The notes under the pieces: generated by a model
Seen by the model: the letters and a program-made list of their open reading frames with translations, nothing else
What the model was told of the DNA's origin: nothing
Database searches by the model: none
Translations under genes and position numbers: made by a program
Part shown: in pieces, positions 1 through 6,442 of the stretch
Layout: the number at the start of each line of letters is the position of its first letter
How positions within the stretch are numbered: position 1 is the stretch's first letter
Source: Pirellulaceae bacterium
GTDB lineage: Bacteria > Planctomycetota > Planctomycetia > Pirellulales > Pirellulaceae
Direction of reading: 5' to 3'
Assembly: GCA_030744095.1 (NCBI GenBank)
Contig: JASLRF010000247.1
Coordinates: 1 to 6,442 of the forward strand
Length of the DNA stretch: 6,442 nucleotides

Positions 1-149
1 TGAATAGAACACGAGGGCCTCCTTGCCGAATGTGTTTGAAGCATGTCAATAACTTCAAACTCATCCCAAGTGAGGCCCTTCTTGTGAAGAGCAATTCAAG
101 CTACTGCCACCAGCAACCTTACGTCGATTAAGTGCCATTCACGTCTGAC
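1..149 (-). pseudogene. Possible degenerate coding remnant, partial at window edge
   Basis: Read on the minus strand from 149 downward, one frame gives a protein-like sequence: VRREWHLIDVRLLVAVA, then a TGA at 98-96, then IALHKKGLTWDEFEVID and MLQTHSARRPSC to the window edge. The mix of charged and hydrophobic residues on both sides of the stop resembles a real protein with one nonsense change. No start codon or ribosome binding site is seen, and the frame differs by one from the phosphatase gene that ends at 151. I do not recognise the family. The same bases carry a strong inverted repeat (14-79), so this may be a non-coding mobile or repeat element that reads open by chance. It is cut by the window edge. 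Confidence 0.22.
14..79. repeat. Long imperfect inverted repeat (hairpin/cruciform)
   Basis: AGGGCCTC at 14-21 is exactly complementary to GAGGCCCT at 72-79. The stem continues with CTTG (22-25) against CAAG (67-70), leaving T71 unpaired. After an internal loop, GTTTGAAG (34-41) pairs exactly with CTTCAAAC (53-60) around an 11-base loop. This gives 20 base pairs in 66 bases. There is no T-run on either side, so it does not look like an intrinsic terminator. Hairpins with unpaired bases are typical of the ends of single-strand-transposed elements and of dispersed palindromic repeats, but that role is inference. Confidence 0.6.
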
Positions 150-153
150 CCTA
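131..153. repeat. Candidate dispersed repeat motif abutting the phosphatase stop codon
   Basis: The plus-strand text AGTGCCATTCACGTCTGACC, followed by CTA (the TAG stop of the phosphatase gene on the minus strand), matches from memory a sequence that recurs in many planctomycete and some gammaproteobacterial genomes, often near IS200-like/REP-associated transposase genes. I could not check this against any database. Only one copy exists in this window. Its overlap with the stop codon suggests that repeat DNA begins exactly at the gene's 3' end. Confidence 0.3.
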
Positions 154-1725
154 TTTGCTGACGCCCTTCTTAGTGTGCTCGTACAGCGTTTCTCCAAATT
201 CGTCATGGAAGACGAACGTCAATTGCGCCGGAACGTCGCCGTCGGCCGGCGCTGTTCTAACCAATAGGAACCCAGCCGAGCGCTCTTTCTGCGCGTACAC
301 CTGCTGGATCAGCCCTTCGGGGTCCGTCGACTGAGGATCGCCCGGTTTGCGGCCGAGCCGCGAATTGGCATCAACCAAAGCACCGCAGGAAAACTCCTCG
401 ATGCCTTTGGGGTGAATTGAATGGTACTGCCAGTGCCGGTCACCGCAAACAAGATAGAAATTCTGTTTGGCGACACCCGAGTCGTTTAACCAATCAAAAA
501 ACTCGTCGCGCTCATGTTGAAAGCCGCCGATGTTGGTGTGGTTGTCGAACTTGCGTCGATCGTCAGGGCCAATCATCGGATTCGGCGAAATCAGAATCTT
601 GAACGTCGCATCACTCTCTTGGAGAGTCTGCCGGAGCCACGCTTTTTGCTCCACACCCCAGATCGACTTGCCCGGTCCGTCTGGCATGGCATTGTCGCTA
701 CGATACACTCGATTCTCAACAAGCCAGATCTGCAGGTCGCGATTAACGCGATGCGTGCGATACGTCTTCGCGCTGGCGTCGTTAACGGACGCATAAGGAA
801 GCTGTTCCAGCATCAAGCGCCGCGCGACTTCTGGCGAAGGGTCGTAGTCGCCCGAATTGTCGCCGTCGTCGATGCGATAGTCGTGATCATCAATCTCCCA
901 ATAGGTTGGGACCGACGCGAACAAATCGACATAACGCGGCTGCACAAACTGCTCGTGCCATTTTTGTCGCAGCTCGCGCACGGTCTCGGCACGAGGATCC
1001 TTCGGCGTGTCGTAGTAGACGTTGTCGCCCGTGCCCACAAAAAAGTCGGGCCGGAGTTTCAAGATCGTTGCCAACGCCGGGTAGCCGAGGTGCTTGTCCG
1101 GACCGTCGTAGGGTCTGGGCAACACGGTGTTGTTGTGGAGCAAGTGAGTCGCAGGATCGATACGCCCGTCGCCGTGAAATTTTCCATAGTTCATTCCTGT
1201 GACAACGACGAATTGAACGGGATCGGCGCGGGTTGGTCCGGGCAAGGTCTTGAACGTGGCACGCGGGCCGGGTTGTAGCTCGTTGGCATCCGTACCAATT
1301 CGCGTCTGACAAGTGTAGACCGTGCCCGGCGTAAGGTCGGCAAGCTTGGCCCGCGCAATAAAGTCGCGGTCAGAAGACGCTGCGATGATTTGCGTCGGCG
1401 GCGTGGTTGCAGGAGCGCGTTCTTCGTCGCGGGTCACCGTCAACACAAATTCGACAACTCCAGCAACGCCTTCCACATCGCCATCGACCAATTTGTCAGA
1501 CTTCGTTAGCCGCACTTGCACGAGTGCCTGATTGGGAGTCACCTCGCCCACCATGATACCCATCCCTGCCAAAGGCTTCGCAGCTTCCGGCGGCACGCCG
1601 ACACTGGATTCCGTGCCCACCGCGGGTTGCTTCGGCGAGCTTCCGGTCGGTGTCGATGAGTCATTCGAGTTGCAACCAAGCAGGCAAAGACAAAGAACAA
1701 TGGTGCTCAATGAGAGTCGATTCAA
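151..1725 (-). CDS. PhoD-like phosphatase (alkaline phosphatase D family), lipoprotein
   Basis: This 524-residue protein is predicted to be a metal-dependent phosphomonoesterase or phosphodiesterase of the PhoD family, anchored as an exported lipoprotein. A short basic N-terminus (MNR) and hydrophobic core lead into a lipobox LLGC, with Cys18 as the lipidation site. A Ser/Thr/Pro-rich linker follows (about 19-50), then a beta-rich N-terminal domain (about 55-160) as in PhoD. The catalytic domain shows GTGDNVYYD (231-239), EIDDHDYR (277-284) and [10 protein letters not shown] (427-436), matching the metal-binding Asp/His blocks. The strand that normally carries a metal-binding Cys reads VVVTGMNYG (173-181) and has no Cys. 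The start is TTG (1725-1723), supported by GAGGAG seven bases upstream. The gene lies 41 bases downstream of the PHP hydrolase gene, probably in one transcript. The family call is firm; the substrate is unknown. Confidence 0.9.
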   Translation of the reverse strand: MNRLSLSTIVLCLCLLGCNSNDSSTPTGSSPKQPAVGTESSVGVPPEAAKPLAGMGIMVGEVTPNQALVQVRLTKSDKLVDGDVEGVAGVVEFVLTVTRDEERAPATTPPTQIIAASSDRDFIARAKLADLTPGTVYTCQTRIGTDANELQPGPRATFKTLPGPTRADPVQFVVVTGMNYGKFHGDGRIDPATHLLHNNTVLPRPYDGPDKHLGYPALATILKLRPDFFVGTGDNVYYDTPKDPRAETVRELRQKWHEQFVQPRYVDLFASVPTYWEIDDHDYRIDDGDNSGDYDPSPEVARRLMLEQLPYASVNDASAKTYRTHRVNRDLQIWLVENRVYRSDNAMPDGPGKSIWGVEQKAWLRQTLQESDATFKILISPNPMIGPDDRRKFDNHTNIGGFQHERDEFFDWLNDSGVAKQNFYLVCGDRHWQYHSIHPKGIEEFSCGALVDANSRLGRKPGDPQSTDPEGLIQQVYAQKERSAGFLLVRTAPADGDVPAQLTFVFHDEFGETLYEHTKKGVSK

Positions 1726-1732
1726 AGGAAGT

Positions 1733-1738
1733 CTCCTC
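1733..1738 (-). promoter_or_regulatory. Shine-Dalgarno that fixes a TTG start
   Basis: On the minus strand, GAGGAG sits seven bases before the TTG at 1725-1723. That TTG opens the reading MNRLSLST, which leads directly to a lipobox. The strength and spacing of this site, together with the intact signal peptide, make the TTG the likely true start. Confidence 0.75.
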
Positions 1739-1766
1739 GCGTTTGGTAATTGATAATCCGCCGTTC

Positions 1767-3104
1767 CTACTTGCTCAAATGCTTCGACCAGCCGACGGGT
1801 TGCGACCAGGCCTGTTGTCGCTGATCTTTGAACGATGGATCCGTGGCAGGCCGACTGGATGTGACCACCGCTCGAACGTAAAGCTCGTGGCCAGTCAACT
1901 TGTATTTGGCCATCGCACCCTTGACCGTCTTCAGCGTACGGCCGACATCGGCCGAGTATTTGCGTGTGGCCACTATTGCTTTGCCGTCATCGCCGACGCG
2001 TTCTTTAGAACTCCGATCATAGTCGATCAACGTGCCGATGAAGTCCGTTCGATATTCAACGTCCGGTTCGGCATCAATCTCGACGGTCAGTGTCTGGTCG
2101 GTCTCATTGAATCGGACATCGCGTAGCGTCACTCCGCTGGATGCGTAAAAATCGCCAGCGTTGATTGCACGCAGAAGATACTCGGGCGTCAAGTGGCGGC
2201 TTCGCACCATGATCCATCCGCGTCCGGGCCTGCTGCCGGGACGTCCGTGGTATTCGTGGCTGTCGTCCGTGCCGACGCCGTACAGCGGCGGTGCTTCGAG
2301 TTCGGCGACACGCAGCGTGTTGGCAATGTCCCACAACCGCTCGACACCGGGACGCACGGCGTTACCCAAGTGTTCGACACCCGGATGGCCGTTGTACACC
2401 TCGAAAAAACGCTCTTCGACGACGGCTGCCAGATCTTCGGCAGTCATTGCGAAACCGAAATTCGGATGATTGATGTGCAACAGGATCGGGCGACCCGTTC
2501 GTTCGGCCTGTTGTTGTACTGCTCGCAAGTTGTTGTTAACGGTCTCCTGAATCGTCTGTCCGCCCAACGGCGCGATCAGCGTCTTGATGTTGGTGGCGTT
2601 CATGTGCACGGGTTTTCCCAGCGCGCGATCCGTGATCTCTTCGCCTTGGATCATGATGAATTGTCCACGTTGTTCCATCAGCGCGCAGAACTCGTTCAGC
2701 GGCTTGAGACGTACTGCGTAGGTGGGCGTTTCTGCGTGGCCGCGCGTCTCGACCCAGTGTGAACCAAATCGTTTAAGATATTTCTCCAACACCTGGTCGC
2801 CACCCCGTTTCTGAATCTGGCTATACGGCATCCAACGCTCCCCTTCGCTCAAAACATTGTGGTCACTCAGAGCCAGAAAGTTATAGTCGCGCGTGCGATA
2901 CCATTCGGTAATCATCTCGGGAAAGTCGGTGCCGTCGCTCCAGAAAGTGTGCGTGTGAATATTGCCCTTCCACCAACGCAGCGGTGGTTGGGCGGGGATC
3001 ACTTCGTCAGCGACGATCGTGCTGGCGGTTAGATTGAGCGCAAACAGCGTCATCGCGGCCATCGCCGCAAGCATGATCTTTCGCGGGAATAAACGAATTG
3101 CCAT
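1767..3104 (-). CDS. Secreted PHP-domain metallohydrolase, CehA/McbA-like
   Basis: This 445-residue exported protein belongs to the PHP (polymerase and histidinol phosphatase) superfamily, whose members hydrolyse phosphoester or carboxyl-ester bonds with a multi-metal centre. A Sec signal peptide (MAIRLFPRK plus a hydrophobic run to about residue 30) is followed by the metal-binding motifs in family order: [11 protein letters not shown] (48-58; His50, His52, Asp57), LSDHN (79-83; His82), QGEEIT (153-158), INHPN (211-215; His213), YNGH (237-240) and [10 protein letters not shown] (278-287; Asp281, His283). A beta-rich C-terminal part from about 320 begins DFYASSGV, as in CehA/McbA-type proteins. 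The ATG at 3104 has AGGAG eight bases upstream (3117-3113). It lies 71 bases after the membrane protein gene and 41 bases before the phosphatase gene. No metal ligand appears missing. The substrate cannot be told; the resemblance to carbaryl hydrolases does not prove that activity. Confidence 0.9.
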   Translation of the reverse strand: MAIRLFPRKIMLAAMAAMTLFALNLTASTIVADEVIPAQPPLRWWKGNIHTHTFWSDGTDFPEMITEWYRTRDYNFLALSDHNVLSEGERWMPYSQIQKRGGDQVLEKYLKRFGSHWVETRGHAETPTYAVRLKPLNEFCALMEQRGQFIMIQGEEITDRALGKPVHMNATNIKTLIAPLGGQTIQETVNNNLRAVQQQAERTGRPILLHINHPNFGFAMTAEDLAAVVEERFFEVYNGHPGVEHLGNAVRPGVERLWDIANTLRVAELEAPPLYGVGTDDSHEYHGRPGSRPGRGWIMVRSRHLTPEYLLRAINAGDFYASSGVTLRDVRFNETDQTLTVEIDAEPDVEYRTDFIGTLIDYDRSSKERVGDDGKAIVATRKYSADVGRTLKTVKGAMAKYKLTGHELYVRAVVTSSRPATDPSFKDQRQQAWSQPVGWSKHLSK

Positions 3105-3175
3105 GATCTAGGCTCCTGAGTTATCTGCAGTATCAACAATCAGACTCTAACATGCCGCAAAGTAGTTCGCCCGCA

Positions 3176-4228
3176 TCATACGTCAACCATTCGTCGCGCC
3201 CTCATGATCCGGTAACCGGCCGCGCGGAATACGAGCAATAAAGCGGCCAAGAACCACGCCGCTAACGCGCTCCACAGGACCCAACCGAAACCGAATTGTC
3301 TGAGTTCGATGAACAGCCAGGACGAATTGCTCGAAGTCCCGCTCATCGTCCAACGCGACGTCACCCATGTCAGCAACAAACCAATCATCGGCGGCACGCT
3401 ACTCAACATAAGGATGCGCAAGCGGTAATGACCTGACCCGAGCGCCGAAAACATGGTGACCCATGAGACAAGCGCCATTGCCAACGCTAACACAACGGCC
3501 CAAAACAGTTCCAGGGACTCCAGCAGTAGCCAATCGATGCCCTTGGCCAGCACCAGAACCGGGCCAGCGGCGGTCATCCAGAGAATAATGTGTTTGATGG
3601 AAAACTGAAATTGCTCGCGATCTGCCGCCCCGGCGCCATGATCGTCGTCGATTGGAGGCAAGATTCGATAGCCACGGAATCGCAATATCGAGCACAGACC
3701 CACAACCACCCCGCCTTGCAATGCCAGGATGATAGCCCAAATCTCCGATTCGTTTCGCCAGGGTGTCATTCCTGGAGCCCGGAGCATGATGATCACGAAG
3801 GACGAAATCAAAACGAAGAAGATGGGCATTCTCACGGGCCACGTCATGCGGCTCATCATCCCCCAGATAGTGAGCAATCCAATTTGCCCGGAGAGTAATG
3901 CAAACATCATGCATTGCGAGACGGTCCCGGGTCTGAAGAACATCGTCAACAGCGCGAGCGCGTCAACTAGCGCAATTGCCCAAACAAAAACGACGCACCT
4001 CAAAAACACGTTATCTATGAACCTCCCCGCACAAGCGGACAGCACGCCAACTTGTGCGACAAACAAGACCGGAAGAACGGTGCGACCTGCTGCGATGGAC
4101 TTGCTCGCTTCAATGGCAAGTTGATCTGCCAAGACGATCATGATCGGTAGACCAACCGCCACGACCAGCAAGCGGGGCAAGCCAGCCAGGAAAGTACTCG
4201 TCGCAGCAGGTGCTCGTTGGGATGCCAT
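3176..4228 (-). CDS. Multi-pass integral membrane protein of unknown function
   Basis: I do not recognise a named function for this 350-residue protein. It is strongly hydrophobic, with about ten predicted membrane helices near 16-34, 51-69, 77-97, 106-123, 134-150, 163-181, 212-229, 241-262, 270-290 and 312-336. The one long hydrophilic loop (about 183-210) is rich in Asp and Gly. Two similar segments end the two halves: LRFRGYRIL (182-190) and FRAAGYRIM (333-341), each after a hydrophobic helix, which suggests an internal repeat. The segment QFSIKHIILWMTAAGPVL (207-224) resembles one I associate with planctomycete membrane proteins. The ATG at 4228 is preceded directly by an in-frame TAA, so no longer form is possible, but no Shine-Dalgarno is visible. 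It lies upstream of, and in the same direction as, the PHP and phosphatase genes and may share their transcript. Confidence 0.75.
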   Translation of the reverse strand: MASQRAPAATSTFLAGLPRLLVVAVGLPIMIVLADQLAIEASKSIAAGRTVLPVLFVAQVGVLSACAGRFIDNVFLRCVVFVWAIALVDALALLTMFFRPGTVSQCMMFALLSGQIGLLTIWGMMSRMTWPVRMPIFFVLISSFVIIMLRAPGMTPWRNESEIWAIILALQGGVVVGLCSILRFRGYRILPPIDDDHGAGAADREQFQFSIKHIILWMTAAGPVLVLAKGIDWLLLESLELFWAVVLALAMALVSWVTMFSALGSGHYRLRILMLSSVPPMIGLLLTWVTSRWTMSGTSSNSSWLFIELRQFGFGWVLWSALAAWFLAALLLVFRAAGYRIMRARRMVDV

Positions 4229-4261
4229 TTAAAACGTGGTCGTGGGTGCTGTCGGACGGTG

Positions 4262-4549
4262 TCACGATACGCTGAAATCCGTCGTGAAGCGATGCCCCAA
4301 CGAACCTTTCTCTGGCGGCCAGTTGGTAAAGAAGTCGTATTTGGAAGATCTGCTGGGCGCGACTGTTTCGCCTCCAGATTCTTTATAGCAGCCATTACGC
4401 TCGGTATGATAATTGCTCAAAAATGCGGCGAATTCGTCCTTCCCGTATTCTCTTGGGTAGAGGCAGGCGGCGTGCAACTCGCCTCCAGTCGAACTAAGAT
4501 CAAGGGCCAAGCAGCTATTCGGACTGATCAGCAGTCCATCGTCCTTCAT
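4262..4549 (-). CDS. Possible small protein, 95 residues, unknown
   Basis: A minus-strand frame opens with ATG at 4549 and ends with TGA at 4264-4262, 33 bases before the membrane protein start. The reading has balanced, protein-like composition, for example LSSTGGELHAACLYPREYG (18-36) and YDFFTNWPPEKGSLGHRF (71-88), with Cys at 13, 29 and 54. Codons mostly end in G or C. It shows no signal peptide, no membrane segment and no family I recognise. The ribosome binding site is weak (AAAGAG 11 bases upstream). The start lies only 33 bases from the divergent protease start, which would force that gene's promoter into this frame. It may be a real small gene, a gene remnant, or chance open frame. 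Confidence 0.27.
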   Translation of the reverse strand: MKDDGLLISPNSCLALDLSSTGGELHAACLYPREYGKDEFAAFLSNYHTERNGCYKESGGETVAPSRSSKYDFFTNWPPEKGSLGHRFTTDFSVS

Positions 4550-4569
4550 TTTGAATTCAGCTCTTTGCC

Positions 4570-4576
4570 AAAGGAG
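4570..4576 (+). promoter_or_regulatory. Shine-Dalgarno of the protease fusion gene
   Basis: AAAGGAG ends six bases before the ATG at 4583. It fixes the start of the long protease gene immediately ahead of a signal peptide. Confidence 0.8.
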
Positions 4577-4582
4577 ATCAGG

Positions 4583-6442
4583 ATGTCGTCGTGGGTCGCT
4601 CATGTTCTGATTGTGCTTAGCATTGTTTGCATCGTCTCTCCATCTTTGCCGGCCCAGACAGCGGGCCAGGAATCCGTCAGGGACCAAAAATCCAGCGGGG
4701 CGCTCCAGACGATTGCCGAACGCAGTGAATTTAACGCCACGGCGCGCCACGCGGATGTTATCGAGTTTTGCCAGCAACTTGCCGCACGATCCAAGGTTGT
4801 TGAACTTGCGGAGCTTGGCAAGAGTTTTGAAGGGCGGTCGCTACCGCTTTTGATCATCGCGGATCCACCATTAAAGACCCCGGCCGAGGCGGCGAAGTCC
4901 AAAAAGCTTGTCGTTTTCGCGATGGGTAACATTCACGCAGGCGAAGTTTGCGGCAAGGAAGCTCTGTTGATGCTGGCTCGCGATTTGGTATCGGGAGGCA
5001 AGCAACCTCTGCTCAAGGACCTTATCGTCCTGTTCGCGCCGATTTACAACGCCGACGGCAACGAACGATTTGCGCCCGATCATCGGCCGGGCCAAATCGG
5101 CCCCGAGCAGATGGGCCAGCGGTCGAACGCGCAAGGGCTCGATCTGAACCGCGATCACATCAAGCTGGAAAGCCCGGAAGCCCGCGCGCTGGTCCGCTTG
5201 CTGAATCAGTGGACTCCTGCGATAGCGATTGACTGCCACACGACCAACGGTTCGTACCACCGATTCGCGTTGACGTACGATGGTCCTCGTCATCCCGCAA
5301 CGCATTCGAAACTGCTGGAGTATGTGCGCGATGACTTCTTGCCGGAAGTCAGCCGCCGCTTGGAACGCGAGACTAAGTACAAGACATTTTTCTATGGCAA
5401 CTTTGCAAAAGACTATACCGTCTGGGAGTCCTATCCGGCGGAGCCTCGGTTCAGCACGCACTACCTGGGGCTGCGAAACCAATTGGGCATCTTGTCCGAA
5501 GCGTACGCATACGCGACGTACCACGATCGCGTGATGGCGACGTACGGCTTCGTGCGGCACTGCCTGGCGATGGCGGCAGATCGGCGCGCACAGATCGAAG
5601 CGATACGAACGGAAGCGAGAAAGTCTGCCAATTCGGCCAACACAGACGAGCCACAGGAGATTGGGATTCGATTCGAACCCGCACCGTTGGCTGGCCGATT
5701 TTCGATTCCCGGTTTCGTAGAACGCGAAGAAAACGGTAAGAAACAACCAACCAACGAAGAAAAAGACTACGACGTCCAGTACTTTGGCCAGTCGCGGCCG
5801 ACGCTCGCAGTTGTACGCCCGTTCGCCTATGCCCTGCCCGCGTCGTATCAAGCAGCCGTGGAGAACCTCCATCGCCATGGCGTTGCCATGCGGGTTTTGC
5901 GCGAGGACATCGAGGTGGACGCCGAGGTTTATCGCGTCAACTCGGTCAATCGTCAAGGAAAGGAGTTCCAGGGTCATAAGCTCGTTCAGGTCGAAGTCAC
6001 AGCGCGGTTGGAATCGCGCCGTCTGGAGGCCGGTTCGATCATCGTCAATACAAGTCAACCGCTCAGCCCGCTGATCGTTACCTTGCTTGAGCCAGCGTCG
6101 CAGGACGGACTGACAACCTGGAATTTCTTTGATGCGGGCTTGACCGCCGACCACGACTTCCCGGTAACCAGAATCATGGTGGCTGCGCCGCTGCTGACGG
6201 CGACCTACTCTGCGCCAAAACAATCTGCTGCGAACAAGAAACCGATCACCTTTGAAACGCTTTACGGGCGCAATCGGCCGAACTTCAGTGGCCAGCCGGC
6301 TAGCGGTGTTCGTTGGCTGGACGACGGTGAACATTATGCGCAACGGAAGGAAGGTCGTGTGTACAAAGTGCACGCGGTCACGGGACGGAGCGAACTACTG
6401 TACGACCCCGCCACGATTACCAACGTATTGAAAAGTGAACTT
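4583..6442 (+). CDS. M14 zinc carboxypeptidase fused to a DPP-IV-like domain (3' partial)
   Basis: This frame stays open for 620 codons to the window edge, so the gene is incomplete. Residues 1-24 form a Sec-type signal peptide (hydrophobic VLIVLSIVCIV, likely cut near LPAQ), unusual in having no Lys or Arg before the core. Residues about 45-335 are an M14 peptidase domain: HAGE (118-121) gives zinc ligands His118 and Glu121, PIYNADGNE (153-161) and LNRD (188-191) are substrate-site blocks, DCHT (217-220) gives the third ligand His219, and GILSEAYAY (302-310) gives the catalytic Glu306. A charged segment (about 343-398) and an accessory region ending near TTWNFFDAGL (511-520) follow. After a short linker (about 543-553), ITFETLYGRNRPNF and RWLDDGEHY (577-585) match the start of DPP-IV beta-propeller domains. 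The M14 part should cleave C-terminal residues from peptides outside the cytoplasm. If the rest is present, an S9 serine peptidase would follow. The M14 call is firm; the S9 half lies outside the window. Confidence 0.92.
   Translation, partial: MSSWVAHVLIVLSIVCIVSPSLPAQTAGQESVRDQKSSGALQTIAERSEFNATARHADVIEFCQQLAARSKVVELAELGKSFEGRSLPLLIIADPPLKTPAEAAKSKKLVVFAMGNIHAGEVCGKEALLMLARDLVSGGKQPLLKDLIVLFAPIYNADGNERFAPDHRPGQIGPEQMGQRSNAQGLDLNRDHIKLESPEARALVRLLNQWTPAIAIDCHTTNGSYHRFALTYDGPRHPATHSKLLEYVRDDFLPEVSRRLERETKYKTFFYGNFAKDYTVWESYPAEPRFSTHYLGLRNQLGILSEAYAYATYHDRVMATYGFVRHCLAMAADRRAQIEAIRTEARKSANSANTDEPQEIGIRFEPAPLAGRFSIPGFVEREENGKKQPTNEEKDYDVQYFGQSRPTLAVVRPFAYALPASYQAAVENLHRHGVAMRVLREDIEVDAEVYRVNSVNRQGKEFQGHKLVQVEVTARLESRRLEAGSIIVNTSQPLSPLIVTLLEPASQDGLTTWNFFDAGLTADHDFPVTRIMVAAPLLTATYSAPKQSAANKKPITFETLYGRNRPNFSGQPASGVRWLDDGEHYAQRKEGRVYKVHAVTGRSELLYDPATITNVLKSEL

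Larger units (their letters stand above)
4229..4582. other. Divergent intergenic region with promoter space
   Basis: These 354 bases separate the leftward membrane protein gene from the rightward protease gene, so they should hold promoters for both. I see no convincing sigma-70 pair; TATGAT at 4405-4410 is a -10-like hexamer on the plus strand without a good -35 partner. There is no strong hairpin and no repeat of a regulatory site. The only coding candidate is the small minus-strand frame at 4549-4262. Confidence 0.4.

Noticed and set aside
14..79. Integron attC site
   Set aside because: The hairpin with an extrahelical base is suggestive, but no GTTRRRY/RYYYAAC core boxes are found at the stem ends and no integrase is in view.
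14..79. Rho-independent terminator for the minus-strand genes
   Set aside because: The stem is long and interrupted, and no T-run follows it in the direction of transcription.
30..131. Short plus-strand frame of 33 codons starting MCLKHVNNFK
   Set aside because: It overlaps the inverted repeat, has no Shine-Dalgarno and no recognisable family.
514..1278. Open frame of 254 codons on the plus strand opposite the phosphatase gene
   Set aside because: The minus-strand gene has catalytic motifs across this stretch; the plus-strand reading is a Val/Arg-rich shadow with no ribosome binding site.
3105..3175. Pho-box or sigma-70 promoter before the PHP gene
   Set aside because: No CTGTCAT-type direct repeat is present, and the best hexamer pairs are too poor to support a promoter call.
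4871..6373. Open frame of 500 codons on the minus strand opposite the protease gene
   Set aside because: It is fully antisense to a gene with a complete M14 active site. Its translation is Arg-, Gln- and Val-rich with no domain, as expected from the mirror of GC-rich codons.

Overview
The window reads like a chromosomal segment of a planctomycete, probably a Pirellula-like lineage. This rests on the protein families and their style: a large secreted M14 metallopeptidase running into a DPP-IV-type sequence, a secreted CehA/McbA-type PHP protein, a lipoprotein PhoD-like phosphatase, and a multi-pass membrane protein with an 'FSI..ILW' segment of a kind I associate with that phylum. Base composition looks moderately GC-rich. 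The assignment is inference; there is no rRNA or other marker gene here, and I see no tRNA, CRISPR array or complete insertion sequence.

Layout. Bases 1-150 hold no confident gene. They contain a long imperfect hairpin (14-79), a broken protein-like reading on the minus strand, and a sequence resembling a dispersed repeat that abuts the stop codon of the first gene. Three genes then lie head-to-tail on the minus strand, transcribed right to left: a ten-helix membrane protein (4228-3176), a secreted PHP-family metallohydrolase (3104-1767) and a lipoprotein PhoD-like phosphatase (1725-151, TTG start). The gaps are 71 and 41 bases, so at least the last two are probably co-transcribed. Bases 4229-4582 separate them from a divergent plus-strand gene; this gap may hold a small minus-strand gene (4549-4262), which is weakly supported.

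The plus-strand gene starts at 4583 and is still open at the window end. Its 620 visible codons encode a signal peptide, a complete M14-type zinc carboxypeptidase with all expected catalytic residues, a C-terminal accessory region, and then without interruption the opening of a dipeptidyl-peptidase-IV-like N-terminal domain. It appears to be a two-protease fusion.

Functionally, three of the four main products carry export signals and are predicted metal-dependent hydrolases: a phosphatase-like enzyme, a PHP hydrolase and a peptidase. The segment is consistent with breakdown of organic compounds outside the cytoplasm. Nothing in the sequence shows that the leftward cluster and the peptidase work together. 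The least ordinary items are the M14-DPP-IV fusion, the PhoD-like protein lacking the usual metal-binding cysteine segment, the internal repeat of the membrane protein, and the structured, repeat-like left end.
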